From assembly GCA_042854365.1 (NCBI GenBank), contig AP031437.1:2046001-2110000 (forward strand): 64,000 nucleotides of DNA, read 5' to 3'. Positions 33,689-42,731 of this stretch are shown in pieces (the first letter of the stretch is position 1; every line of letters starts with the position of its first letter). The stretch comes from Anaeromassilibacillus sp001305115. Its GTDB lineage: Bacteria; Bacillota; Clostridia; Oscillospirales; Acutalibacteraceae. A program made the position numbers and the translations under genes. The notes below the pieces were generated by a model, which was not told the DNA's origin, ran no database searches, and was given only the letters and a program-made list of their open reading frames with translations.

Positions 33689-34618
33689 ATGCAGAAGGCT
33701 TTAGAAATTATAGAAGAAGTAAAAAAGGCAGTTGTCGGAAAGAATGCCGTGATCGGCAAAATGCTGATGGTAATACTGGCCCAGGGGCATATCCTGCTGG
33801 AGGATATTCCAGGGGTTGGAAAAACCACTCTGGCCTTGGCTTTTTCAAAAGCGATGGCCCTAGACTACCGGCGAATGCAGTTTACGCCGGATGTGATGCC
33901 TACGGATGTGACCGGTTTCTCTGTGTACAACAAGTCCACCGGCCAGCTCGAATACAAGCCGGGAGCAGCTCTGTGCAACCTCTTCTTGGCGGATGAAATC
34001 AATCGAACGTCCAGTAAAACGCAAGCGGCACTTCTGGAAGTGATGGAAGAAGGACGCATCACCGTAGATGGCGTAACACGTGAAACCCCCAAGCCATATA
34101 TCGTGATAGCCACGCAGAATCCTGTCGGGTCTGCGGGTACACAGCTTCTTCCAGAATCCCAGATGGATCGCTTTATGGTATGCCTGACGATGGGGTACCC
34201 CAAATTGGAAGATGAAATTGAGATCCTACGCCGGAAACAAGGGGGAGATCCCTTGGAACAAGTCCAAAAGGTGGTAGGAACAACGGAGATTTTATCCATG
34301 CAGCGGGAGGTGGAACGCATCTATCTGGCAGACAGCCTCTATGATTACATTGCACGGCTGACGGCTGCCACCCGCAAAGAACCTCTCATCCGTCTGGGTG
34401 CAAGTCCCCGCGGCTCCATTGCATTGACCCGTATGGCACAGGCTGCCGCTTATCTGAGTGGACGCGACTATGTCATTCCGCGTGACGTCCAAATTGTCTT
34501 TCACGACGTCATTGGCCACCGCATTGTATTGAGTCCTCAGGCCAAAATGGCGGATGTTTCTGTCGCCTCTCTCTTGGAAAAAATTCTAAATCGCGTCAAT
34601 GCGCCCACCGTTAAATGA
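33689..34618 (+). CDS. MoxR-family AAA+ ATPase
   Basis: A 309-residue AAA+ chaperone-like ATPase. It has Walker A G-V-G-K-T-T in E-D-I-P-G-V-G-K-T, Walker B L-F-L-A-D-E-I-N-R, sensor 1 A-T-Q-N-P and the C-terminal lid with G-A-S-P-R-G. MoxR proteins help assemble or activate partners that bear vWA or DUF58 domains. The next gene is such a DUF58 protein, nine bases on, then a transglutaminase-type membrane protein, so the three form one envelope-related operon. Confidence 0.93.
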   Translation: MQKALEIIEEVKKAVVGKNAVIGKMLMVILAQGHILLEDIPGVGKTTLALAFSKAMALDYRRMQFTPDVMPTDVTGFSVYNKSTGQLEYKPGAALCNLFLADEINRTSSKTQAALLEVMEEGRITVDGVTRETPKPYIVIATQNPVGSAGTQLLPESQMDRFMVCLTMGYPKLEDEIEILRRKQGGDPLEQVQKVVGTTEILSMQREVERIYLADSLYDYIARLTAATRKEPLIRLGASPRGSIALTRMAQAAAYLSGRDYVIPRDVQIVFHDVIGHRIVLSPQAKMADVSVASLLEKILNRVNAPTVK

Positions 34619-34627
34619 GGTGTGCCT

Positions 34628-35668
34628 ATGCTGCGATGTCGACTGGTTTATTTGCTTGCTCTTGTAGGGGCTGTTCTATTTTATATTTTCTTTAATGGAT
34701 ATTTGTCCTATTTTGTCCTGATTTTCGCACTGGTTTTGCCGTTCCTCTCCCTCGTTTTGAGCTTGCCTGGGATGTGTGCCATGCGCGCCCATGTGGAAAT
34801 TCCCCTCACAGCCGTTGCCCGGAAAAGTCCGTTTCCCGTCCAATTGATTGTGGAAAACCGAACGCCATTTCCTATGGCGCGTGCACGTATTCGCCTCTGT
34901 TATTCCAATACATTTAGTCACGAGGAAACGCACGAAACGGTCTTTATGCCCGTCTTTCACGGAAAGCAGCGGATCGAGCGTGAGGGGATTGCCCAGCACT
35001 GCGGAAAGCTTTTGTTCTCTTTGGAAGAAATACGATGTTACGATTTTCTCGGTCTGTTTACCTGCCGGCATAGAACTCCAAAGCCAAAGGAACTGTTCAT
35101 TCTTCCTCATATTTCCCCTTTGGAACTTGCCTTGGAATCCTCTTCCGCTCCGGACCCGGAAAGCGATACCTTTTCCACAGAAAAGCCCGGGGACGATCCT
35201 TCCGAAATTTTCGGAGTCCGCCCCTATCGGGAGGGGGATCGGTTGCGCAGCATTCATTGGAAGTTATCTTCCCGCACAGGGGAGCTCATGGTCAAGGAGT
35301 TCAGCCTTCCTATCTGCAGTTCCGCTTTAATTATGATCGATCTGTTTGGTGACACCGATATGTTGGACGGTGTCTTGGACAGGTTCGCCGCTCTCTCCCA
35401 TCTTCTATTGGAAAATGGTCTGGAATACGAGGTACAGTGGTACGATCCCAATGCTGTTCAGCTTCACCAAGTACACTTGGCAAGTTTTGACGATCTTTAT
35501 GCTCTTTTAAACCAATTGCTGGCGCATCCAGCACCGAAGGATGGTTTATCCGTTCCGGAATGCCGCATGCGTTTGGGGGACGTAAAAGAGTATCCCTATA
35601 TGTTTTCCATTACGCCGCAGCACATTGAGGAGCTCGTCAGCGGCACGGTATGGGAGGAAGTGCTATGA
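34628..35668 (+). CDS. DUF58-domain membrane protein
   Basis: A 346-residue protein with two N-terminal membrane spans and a C-terminal vWA-like DUF58 domain bearing the family hallmark R-P-Y-R-E-G-D-R-L-R-S-I-H-W-K. The function is unproven; it is expected to be the MoxR partner. Start at 34628 is set by GAGGTG just upstream. Its stop overlaps the following ATG as ATGA. Confidence 0.9.
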   Translation: MLRCRLVYLLALVGAVLFYIFFNGYLSYFVLIFALVLPFLSLVLSLPGMCAMRAHVEIPLTAVARKSPFPVQLIVENRTPFPMARARIRLCYSNTFSHEETHETVFMPVFHGKQRIEREGIAQHCGKLLFSLEEIRCYDFLGLFTCRHRTPKPKELFILPHISPLELALESSSAPDPESDTFSTEKPGDDPSEIFGVRPYREGDRLRSIHWKLSSRTGELMVKEFSLPICSSALIMIDLFGDTDMLDGVLDRFAALSHLLLENGLEYEVQWYDPNAVQLHQVHLASFDDLYALLNQLLAHPAPKDGLSVPECRMRLGDVKEYPYMFSITPQHIEELVSGTVWEEVL

Positions 35669-37947
35669 AAGAGCAAAATCAAGCGGGGATTCTCCTGAGC
35701 CGTCCGGCCTGGAAGAATCCAAAACGGGGGAGTTTATCCATTCTGTTGGCAGATACGCTCTTGGTTCTACTCAGCCTGTTTGGAACTGCACAATGTCTTG
35801 TGTCGGCGTTCTCTCTATCGGTCAAGCCTTTATTCTTATCCCTGTGTATCGCATTGTTTACCTTTCTATTTCTTGTGGTATTTTCTTTAAAGCGATGGCG
35901 CCTTCCATTCTTATTGGCCTTATCCGCGGCCTATTGTGTCACCGCGTACTTTTTGCGAACCTATTTCCTTCAGGGATTCGTTCTGACTACGAATCAGATT
36001 CTGTCTACTATGAGTGCGCACTCTCGCTTTGATTTTCCACAATTTCGAGTTGACTTGCCGGTCGGCGAATATACAAATGCCTGTACGATCTTTCTGGCGT
36101 TTGTATTGTTCTTTTTGTCGTGTTATATATGCTGGACCGTCCGCCGACACAGCTTTTGGCTTTCTCTATTGGGGACAGCCCCTTTCCTTCTTGTTCCACT
36201 GGGTTTCACGATTACACCTGCATGGCCTTCCGTATTGATGCTGCTCGCCTTTTGGGCTACGCTGTTATTTAGCCGCTTTTGCGCGCACAGTTCCTTTGGC
36301 CGAACAGCCGCTGCAGGCCGTGTCGCCCTGCTTGTACTCCCCGCCGTTGGCCTTTGTCTGGTGGGTATGAGCTTGTTGATTCCTCAGGACACCTATACCC
36401 GTCCGGTTGCCATCGAAGAACTTCGGAAGGATTTGGAAAGTGGGATTTATCAATCCTCCCTCTTTTCTACACAAGGCGGGACGCTGGGGCGTGTCAATCT
36501 CAACACAGCGGGCAACCGAGAGTATACCGGGCAAACCGTCTTGCGGGTCAAGAATCCAGACAAAACGCCCTTATACCTGCACGCATTTTCCGGAAGCGTT
36601 TATACCGGTGTCAGTTGGGAGCCTCTTCCCGACTCTTCCTACACCGAGTTGGAGGACGCCCTTTACTTTAACCCACAGAACATGGCAGGACAGTTTCTCT
36701 CCTTTTATGCACTTCCAGAAGAGCAATCGCTTTTGATGGAAATTGAAATACAAAATGTTGCTGCCAATCGGAACTGTATCTACGCGCCTTATGGCCTGGC
36801 TTCCCGTCCAGAGGAATTGCCCGGTACGGCATTTGTTCATGACGCTTATATTCGCGCGACTTCTCCATTTGGAATGACAGATTATACGCTACAAACATGG
36901 GATTTGACCCGCTTTTCTCGGACTGCAGACCTTGAATTGGTCTCCGAACCGTTCTATTCTGCGGAACAGGCGTATCGTTCCTTTGCCAACACCCATTACA
37001 CGCAGTTGCCACAAAACCTTCTGGAAAAGTTACAGTGGTACTGCATACAGATGGGGATTCCCTCCGTAGAAATCGCCGGACAGGAGGCGGTCGTTCGCGC
37101 GATCACAGATTTGGTCCTATCCAGCGGCGAATACACCCTATCCCCCGGGACAACACCGGAAGGGCGCGATTTTGTGGATTATTTTCTCTTTGAAAACCAT
37201 AAAGGATACTGTGTTCATTTTGCCAGCACAGCCGTCGCACTTTTGCGTTCACAGGGAATTCCCGCGCGTTATGCAGAGGGATATGCTGTTACCGCAAGGG
37301 ACTATGGGGAGGATGGCTGGGCAGATATTCCAGATCAGCACGCCCACGCTTGGGCAGAGGTTTATACTCCAGGGCTGGGCTGGCAACCTTTGGAGGTCAC
37401 GCCAGGTGTCCAGCTTACCTCTGGTGAGTTGAACGAATCAGGCGATGTTCTTCCAGAAGAGTCCTCCAGTTTACCAGAAAGTGAACCGGAAAGCAGCAGT
37501 GAGCCGTCTTCCAGTGAAGTTACACCTTCCTCCTCTCCGGTGGAGACATCTTCCAGCGCATCTTCTACTGCCGAACCTGTCTCATTTGATTTTGGCCCAC
37601 TTTCCCCCATTCTTTTGGTATTTTTGTCGGCTGGCGGTGGATTTTTCCTGGTTGCCCTACGGCGGGTTATTCTTTTGAAACGGCGTGAGAAACGGTTTCA
37701 TCTGGTCAATACCAATCAAGCGGCCCTTGCAATTTACGCTTATCTGACAGACCTCGCTGCATTTGGTGCTTCTATGAACCCGCGTTCGGAAGAACTGGCG
37801 CTAAAGGCCAAGTTTAGCCCACATATTCTTACACAGGATGAGGTTGAAGAATTGCGGTCCGATGCCCATAAAATGGCGCGTGCACTCTATCCCACTTTGC
37901 CCGTGTTCCGTAAGCTGGTCTTTAAATATGGAAAATGTCTGCTTTAA
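35665..37947 (+). CDS. Transglutaminase-like membrane protein (TgpA type)
   Basis: A 760-residue protein: six or seven N-terminal membrane spans (to about residue 240), a large external region with a transglutaminase-like core, a Ser/Pro/Glu-rich linker (about residues 598-640), one more span and a cytoplasmic tail. Catalytic Cys is in H-K-G-Y-C-V-H-F and His in A-H-A-W-A-E-V-Y. At the usual Asp position the sequence reads L-E-V-T-P, with Glu. Such proteins may cut or join peptide crosslinks. GGGAGG supports the start. It is last in the moxR operon. Confidence 0.9.
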   Translation: MKEQNQAGILLSRPAWKNPKRGSLSILLADTLLVLLSLFGTAQCLVSAFSLSVKPLFLSLCIALFTFLFLVVFSLKRWRLPFLLALSAAYCVTAYFLRTYFLQGFVLTTNQILSTMSAHSRFDFPQFRVDLPVGEYTNACTIFLAFVLFFLSCYICWTVRRHSFWLSLLGTAPFLLVPLGFTITPAWPSVLMLLAFWATLLFSRFCAHSSFGRTAAAGRVALLVLPAVGLCLVGMSLLIPQDTYTRPVAIEELRKDLESGIYQSSLFSTQGGTLGRVNLNTAGNREYTGQTVLRVKNPDKTPLYLHAFSGSVYTGVSWEPLPDSSYTELEDALYFNPQNMAGQFLSFYALPEEQSLLMEIEIQNVAANRNCIYAPYGLASRPEELPGTAFVHDAYIRATSPFGMTDYTLQTWDLTRFSRTADLELVSEPFYSAEQAYRSFANTHYTQLPQNLLEKLQWYCIQMGIPSVEIAGQEAVVRAITDLVLSSGEYTLSPGTTPEGRDFVDYFLFENHKGYCVHFASTAVALLRSQGIPARYAEGYAVTARDYGEDGWADIPDQHAHAWAEVYTPGLGWQPLEVTPGVQLTSGELNESGDVLPEESSSLPESEPESSSEPSSSEVTPSSSPVETSSSASSTAEPVSFDFGPLSPILLVFLSAGGGFFLVALRRVILLKRREKRFHLVNTNQAALAIYAYLTDLAAFGASMNPRSEELALKAKFSPHILTQDEVEELRSDAHKMARALYPTLPVFRKLVFKYGKCLL

Positions 37948-38046
37948 GCAGAAGGTTTCCTCCCCGTCTTCATTGTGGAAAATCCGTAGACAAGATGAAA
38001 CATTTTCGGGTTGTATAGGTGGTTCCCATTCCCTTACTCGAAGTCA

Positions 38047-38105
38047 AGAGGGTGTCCCAAAACTACGAATTGTTTGATTCATAGGAAAGGGGCATCCTCT
38101 TTCTG
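38047..38105 (+). terminator. Probable terminator of the moxR operon
   Basis: 12 paired bases (38047-38058 with 38089-38100), two of them G-U on the plus strand, which favours a plus-strand RNA; TTTCTG follows. The outer sequence also resembles the ends of some insertion elements. Confidence 0.5.
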
Positions 38106-38522
38106 ATTGGAAAATATCTAAGTTTCTAAAAAACGAGGGCCCCGTCATTTCATAACTTTGGAACCCTCTCCAAGTAGGCTTATAAGGGGACCCTATTACC
38201 GGCGAGCGCCTTCAGATGCATAGAACCCCCCTTGTATCACTTGCCCACGGCCTGCAAACGAGCAAGTACCCTTCTAACAACAAACTTCTATCCATTGAAA
38301 GATTGTTGTTAGTAGCTTGCTTTGTCTAATACTTGAAGCGAACGCTTTTTTACGTGGCATCTCTACCAGCAGAACCAGCGGTTTTCCTAACCAATCCCCT
38401 TTCCTTTTCTCAATAAGCCTGAACCTTATTGTATTGGGTTTGAGATCTTTCGCATAACTTCTTTTTTCTCCGCATATCGGGGAATTTTGTTTCGTCTTTC
38501 TTAAATACCTAAATGAAGGAAT
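38106..38522. other. Gene-free interval with a strong stem-loop
   Basis: No gene seen. CTAACAACAA (38274-38283) pairs perfectly with TTGTTGTTAG (38303-38312), and AGCAAG/CTTGCT (38261-38266, 38316-38321) extends the stem. No known RNA class was recognised. Confidence 0.45.
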
Positions 38523-38569
38523 AAAAAGGCTCTGTAATCGGCTGAGTGGCCGGACTACAGAGCCTTTTT
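38523..38569 (-). terminator. Terminator of htpG
   Basis: 14-bp arms AAAAAGGCTCTGTA/TACAGAGCCTTTTT; T-rich on both sides. Confidence 0.85.
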
Positions 38570-38594
38570 ATATTCGGGGGACTATACAGAAATC

Positions 38595-40484
38595 TTATAC
38601 CATCAAATTGCAGACTCGATTGGAAAATGCTACTGGATCGTCAATGGATACGCCTTCAATCAGAAGCGCCTGATCGTACAGCAGCTTTGCATATTCCTTC
38701 AACTGATCCTGATTCTCCGTATACAGCTTACAGAGTTTTTCAAAGATCGGATGGTTCGCGTTGATCTCCAAAACCCGCTGCGCCTGGACCTTCTGGTCGT
38801 TCGGCATTGCATTGAGCACTTTTTCCATTTCAATAGAGATCGCTCCCTCAGAGGACAGGCAAACTGGGTGGGATTTGAGCTTTTGAGAAAGAATTACCTC
38901 TTTTACCTTTCCGTCCAAAGCATCCTTCATGAACGCGAGCAAATCTTTATTCTCTTCCACTTTCTTTGCAGCTTCCTGCTTTTCTTCCTCAGTCTCCAAG
39001 TCTAAGTTGTCTGCGGAAACAGAACGGAATTCCTTCTCCTCGTACTTCATCATCATGCGCAGAGCAAATTCATCCACATTATCCGTAAGATATAGGATCT
39101 CATACCCCTTATCTTTCAGTGCCTCTGTCTGCGGAAGGAGATCAATTTTGTCCACTGTCTCGCCGCAGGCATAGTAGATATACTTTTGCTCTTCCTTCAT
39201 GCGGCCCACATACTCTTTGAGCGTCACCAATTTCTTCTCACTGGAAGAGTGGAACAGCAACAGATCCTGTAGGATCTCCTTATGCATACCGTAGTCGGCG
39301 TACACGCCATATTTTAGCTGTAAACCAAAATTTTTATAGAAAGATTCGTATTTCTCACGCTCGTTGAGCAACATACTTTCCAACTCGGACTTGATCTTCT
39401 TTTCCAATCTAGAGGCAATGACCTTCAACTGGCGGTCGTGTTGCAACATTTCTCTGGAAATATTTAGCGACAAATCCTGCGAATCGACAAGGCCTTTCAC
39501 AAAACTGAAATAATCCGGCAGAAGATCCGGGCATTTCTCCATAATCAATACCCCGTTCGAGTAGAGTTGGAGTCCCTTTTCGTAATCGCGGGTATAAAAA
39601 TCGAACGGTGCGCGTGCCGGAATAAACAATAGGGCGTTGTACGTAGCCACCCCTTCTGTACTGCTGTGAATAACCTTCAGCGGTTTTTCATAGTCATTGA
39701 ATTTGTCCTGATAAAACCGATTGTACTCTTCCTCGGTAATCTCATTTTTATTCTTACGCCAGAGCGGAACCATGCTGTTTAGGGTTTCATTCTCCGTATA
39801 GGTTTCAAATTCGGGATTTTTCTCATCGCAACCCTCTTTCATGCGGCTTTTTTCCACATCCATTCGGATGGGATAGCGAATGTAATCCGAATACTTCTTG
39901 ACAAGATTCTTTATGGTGTAGGTATCCAAGAATTCGTCGTAATTGTTTTCTTCTGTATTTGGCTTGATGTTCAGAAGAATCTCCGTACCGTAACTTTCCT
40001 TTTCACAGGGCTCGATGGTGTACCCTTCGGCTCCTTTGCTGGACCACTTCCATGCTTCATCGCTTCCAAACGCGCGGCTCGTCACGGTCACACAGTCGCT
40101 GACCATAAACGCTGAATAAAAGCCGACCCCAAACTGGCCGATAATCTCGATATCCTCTTTTGGCTCGTTGTCCTTTTTAAAGCTGAGCGAACCGCTTTTG
40201 GCGATGGTACCCAGATTGTTTTCCAGTTCGTCTTTCGTCATACCGCAACCATTGTCCGAAATAGTCAATGTGCGCTCTTCCTTATTCGGTTGGATGCAAA
40301 TAGAGAAGTCCTCCCGCGAGAGCCCGGTATCTCCGTCAGACAGCGTTTTATAGTAGAGCTTGTCGATGGCGTCGCTTGCGTTGGAAATCAACTCGCGCAG
40401 AAAGATCTCACGGTGCGTATAGATCGAATGAATCATCAAATCCAAAAGGCGTTTTGATTCCGCCTGAAACTGTTTCATTGCCAT
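38595..40484 (-). CDS. htpG: Molecular chaperone HtpG (bacterial Hsp90)
   Basis: ATP-dependent dimeric chaperone, 629 residues. The GHKL ATPase pocket is seen as E-L-I-S-N-A-S-D-A, D-N-G-C-G-M-T and G-Q-F-G-V-G-F-Y-S; the middle domain carries S-L-N-I-S-R-E and the catalytic-loop arginine; the C-terminal dimer domain completes the chain. GAGGTTGAT eight bases before the ATG at 40484 sets the start. A CIRCE element lies between promoter and gene, so the heat-shock repressor HrcA probably controls it. Confidence 0.95.
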   Translation of the reverse strand: MAMKQFQAESKRLLDLMIHSIYTHREIFLRELISNASDAIDKLYYKTLSDGDTGLSREDFSICIQPNKEERTLTISDNGCGMTKDELENNLGTIAKSGSLSFKKDNEPKEDIEIIGQFGVGFYSAFMVSDCVTVTSRAFGSDEAWKWSSKGAEGYTIEPCEKESYGTEILLNIKPNTEENNYDEFLDTYTIKNLVKKYSDYIRYPIRMDVEKSRMKEGCDEKNPEFETYTENETLNSMVPLWRKNKNEITEEEYNRFYQDKFNDYEKPLKVIHSSTEGVATYNALLFIPARAPFDFYTRDYEKGLQLYSNGVLIMEKCPDLLPDYFSFVKGLVDSQDLSLNISREMLQHDRQLKVIASRLEKKIKSELESMLLNEREKYESFYKNFGLQLKYGVYADYGMHKEILQDLLLFHSSSEKKLVTLKEYVGRMKEEQKYIYYACGETVDKIDLLPQTEALKDKGYEILYLTDNVDEFALRMMMKYEEKEFRSVSADNLDLETEEEKQEAAKKVEENKDLLAFMKDALDGKVKEVILSQKLKSHPVCLSSEGAISIEMEKVLNAMPNDQKVQAQRVLEINANHPIFEKLCKLYTENQDQLKEYAKLLYDQALLIEGVSIDDPVAFSNRVCNLMV

Positions 40485-40509
40485 TTTTATCAACCTCTTG
40501 CATTTTAAT

Positions 40510-40536
40510 TTAGCACTCTTATTAATCAAGTGCTAA
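40510..40536. promoter_or_regulatory. CIRCE element (HrcA operator) at htpG
   Basis: TTAGCACTC, nine bases, then AAGTGCTAA: one mismatch from the consensus TTAGCACTC-N9-GAGTGCTAA. It sits at the expected transcription start. Confidence 0.88.
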
Positions 40537-40540
40537 TTGT

Positions 40541-40569
40541 ATTGTAGTACAACTTTTGAAAAAATGCAA
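40541..40569 (-). promoter_or_regulatory. Promoter of htpG
   Basis: Minus-strand TTGCAT and TACAAT with a 17-base spacer, directly upstream of the CIRCE element. Confidence 0.7.
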
Positions 40570-40773
40570 TGAACAAATTATGAACAAAACATCCGGACGG
40601 ATTGCCTCTCTTGACGATCACAATCGCAGAAGGCCCATTGAGGTTCAGCAGCCCTCCTCTGGCAGCCTATAGGCGCCGGACCTTTCTACCGCTTGAACCT
40701 CCGGATCTTGTACAATATTTTTGGGGACATCCATTCTTCCTATGAAGCCATCCGAAATAATTAAAGAAAACAA
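40570..40773. other. Intergenic stretch between htpG promoter and exporter terminator
   Basis: No gene. GAGGTTCA (40640-40647) and TGAACCTC (40694-40701) form an 8-bp inverted repeat about 46 bases apart. Confidence 0.4.
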
Positions 40774-40814
40774 AGACGGCAAAAGCGAGGAATTCAGCCA
40801 CGCTTTTGCCGTCT
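40774..40814 (-). terminator. Terminator of the MarR-ABC exporter operon
   Basis: Perfect 14-bp arms AGACGGCAAAAGCG/CGCTTTTGCCGTCT; TTGTTTTC follows on the minus strand. Confidence 0.85.
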
Positions 40815-40820
40815 ATTCTT

Positions 40821-42731
40821 TTATGCCAGATTGCCCGTATAGAGCTGATAGTAACGCCCCTTCTGGGCAATCAACTCGTCGTGTGTACCGCGTTCAATGA
40901 TTCGGCCTTGTTCCAGAACCATGATACAATCCGCATTCTTAACTGTGGACAAGCGATGCGCAATCACAAACGTTGTACGGCCATACATCAATCCATCCAT
41001 ACCTTGCTGAACCAATGCTTCTGTACGGGTGTCAATGGAACTGGTCGCTTCGTCCAAAATCAAGACTGGCGGGTCTGCCACAGCAGCACGAGCAATCGCC
41101 AGCAGCTGTCTCTGACCCTGGCTCAAATTCGATCCATCGCCAGTCAACATGGTATGATAGCCGTCCGGCAAACGGCGGATAAAGCCGTCTGCATTTGCCA
41201 AGCGTGCTGCTGCAATGCATTCCTCATCGGTTGCCTCTAAACGGCCATATCGGATATTCTCCATAACCGTCCCGGTGAAAAGATGCGTATCCTGCAAAAC
41301 AATGCCCAAACTGCGGCGCAGATCATCCTTCTTGATCTTGTTGATGTTGATTCCGTCATAACGAATCTTTCCGTCTTGAATATCGTAAAACCGGTTGATC
41401 AGATTTGTAATGGTTGTCTTTCCGGCTCCTGTACTGCCGACAAAGGCCACTTTCTGTCCCGGCGTAGCATACAGCTTGATATTGTGCAGCACAATTTTAT
41501 CCGGTGTGTAGCCAAAGTCTACATCGTTAAACACCACGTCACCCGTCAAACGCGTATAAGTCACCGTACCATCGCTGTGCGGATGTTTCCATGCCCAACG
41601 GCAAGTGCGCTCTTCGCATTCTACAAGGGAACCGTCGGCCTGTTCCTTGACATTCACCAGGGTAACATAGCCCTCGTCCGTTTCCGGTTCTTCATCCAAC
41701 AGCGTAAAGACGCGCTCCGCGCCTGCAAGCGCCATGACAACGCTGTTGAGCTGTTGGCTGATCTGCGAGATCGGCTGCGTAAAGCTCTTATTGAGCGTTA
41801 GGAAGGATACCAGGGTCCCCAGCGTCAGTCCAACATACCCATTGATTGCCAAGGTCGCCCCGACGACTGCACAGAGCACATAACTCAGATTGCCAATTTG
41901 CACATTGGCGGGCATCAGGATATTGGCAAATGTATTTGCCTGCTTGGCGCTTTCCCGCAGGTTTTCATTTAATTCCCGAAATTTTTCCAGGGTTTCATCC
42001 TCATGGCAAAAGACCTTGACCACCTTCTGGCCATCCATCATCTCTTCAATGTAGCCATTCACAATACCGAGGTTCTTTTGTTGTTCTGCAAAGTATTTGC
42101 CCGATTTCCCAGCGATTTTGCGCGTCACCAGCAGCGAGACACAGATCATCGCCAATGTAAGCAGGGTGAGTGGAATGTCCAAAATCACCATGCTGCAAAA
42201 GATGCTCAGTACTGTAACGCCACAGGAACAAATCTGCGGCAAGCTCTGGCTGATAAACTGACGCAGGGTATCTGTATCATTGGTATAGATACTCATGATG
42301 TCGCCATGCGCGTGGGTATCAAAATAACGGATGGGCAGCCGCTCCATGCGGGAAAACAATTCCACACGCAGATTTCGCAGTGTTCCCTGCGAGACATTGA
42401 CCATCACGCGGGTGAACAAGAAGGAACAGAGAATACCAAATGCATAGACCCCTACGATCTGCAACAGAGCAGCCGCAAGCGGGCCAAAATCCGGGTCCGG
42501 CGAACCAATCATCGGTGTGATATAGTCGTCGATCAGCGTCTGAAGAAACAATGTCCCGCGTACCTGGGCTAATGCAGCACCGATGATACACACCAAAACC
42601 AGAATACAATGCGGTAAATAATTTTTAAAAATAAAGGCCAATAGACGTTTCAAAACCCCTTTGGCATTTTTGGGGCCTTTCCCTTTGACACCGGGCACAT
42701 TTCGTCTTCCTACTTGTCTGGTTTCACTCAT
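40821..42731 (-). CDS. ABC exporter half-transporter (catalytic subunit of a heterodimer)
   Basis: A 636-residue fused permease-ATPase of the multidrug/lipid ABC exporter class. Six membrane spans (about residues 30-330) precede an ATPase domain with Walker A G-S-T-G-A-G-K-T-T, signature L-S-Q-G-Q, Walker B L-I-L-D-E-A with catalytic Glu, and switch His in I-A-H-R-L. Before the ATPase lies an extra ~45-residue insert rich in Cys, Trp and His. The ATG overlaps the previous stop as ATGA, so it is coupled to its partner, whose own site is degenerate. Confidence 0.93.
   Translation of the reverse strand: MSETRQVGRRNVPGVKGKGPKNAKGVLKRLLAFIFKNYLPHCILVLVCIIGAALAQVRGTLFLQTLIDDYITPMIGSPDPDFGPLAAALLQIVGVYAFGILCSFLFTRVMVNVSQGTLRNLRVELFSRMERLPIRYFDTHAHGDIMSIYTNDTDTLRQFISQSLPQICSCGVTVLSIFCSMVILDIPLTLLTLAMICVSLLVTRKIAGKSGKYFAEQQKNLGIVNGYIEEMMDGQKVVKVFCHEDETLEKFRELNENLRESAKQANTFANILMPANVQIGNLSYVLCAVVGATLAINGYVGLTLGTLVSFLTLNKSFTQPISQISQQLNSVVMALAGAERVFTLLDEEPETDEGYVTLVNVKEQADGSLVECEERTCRWAWKHPHSDGTVTYTRLTGDVVFNDVDFGYTPDKIVLHNIKLYATPGQKVAFVGSTGAGKTTITNLINRFYDIQDGKIRYDGININKIKKDDLRRSLGIVLQDTHLFTGTVMENIRYGRLEATDEECIAAARLANADGFIRRLPDGYHTMLTGDGSNLSQGQRQLLAIARAAVADPPVLILDEATSSIDTRTEALVQQGMDGLMYGRTTFVIAHRLSTVKNADCIMVLEQGRIIERGTHDELIAQKGRYYQLYTGNLA

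Noticed and set aside
37990..38030. T-box-like GGTGGTTCCC segment
   Set aside because: It lies downstream of an operon rather than before an amino-acid gene, and the surrounding T-box stems and antiterminator are missing.
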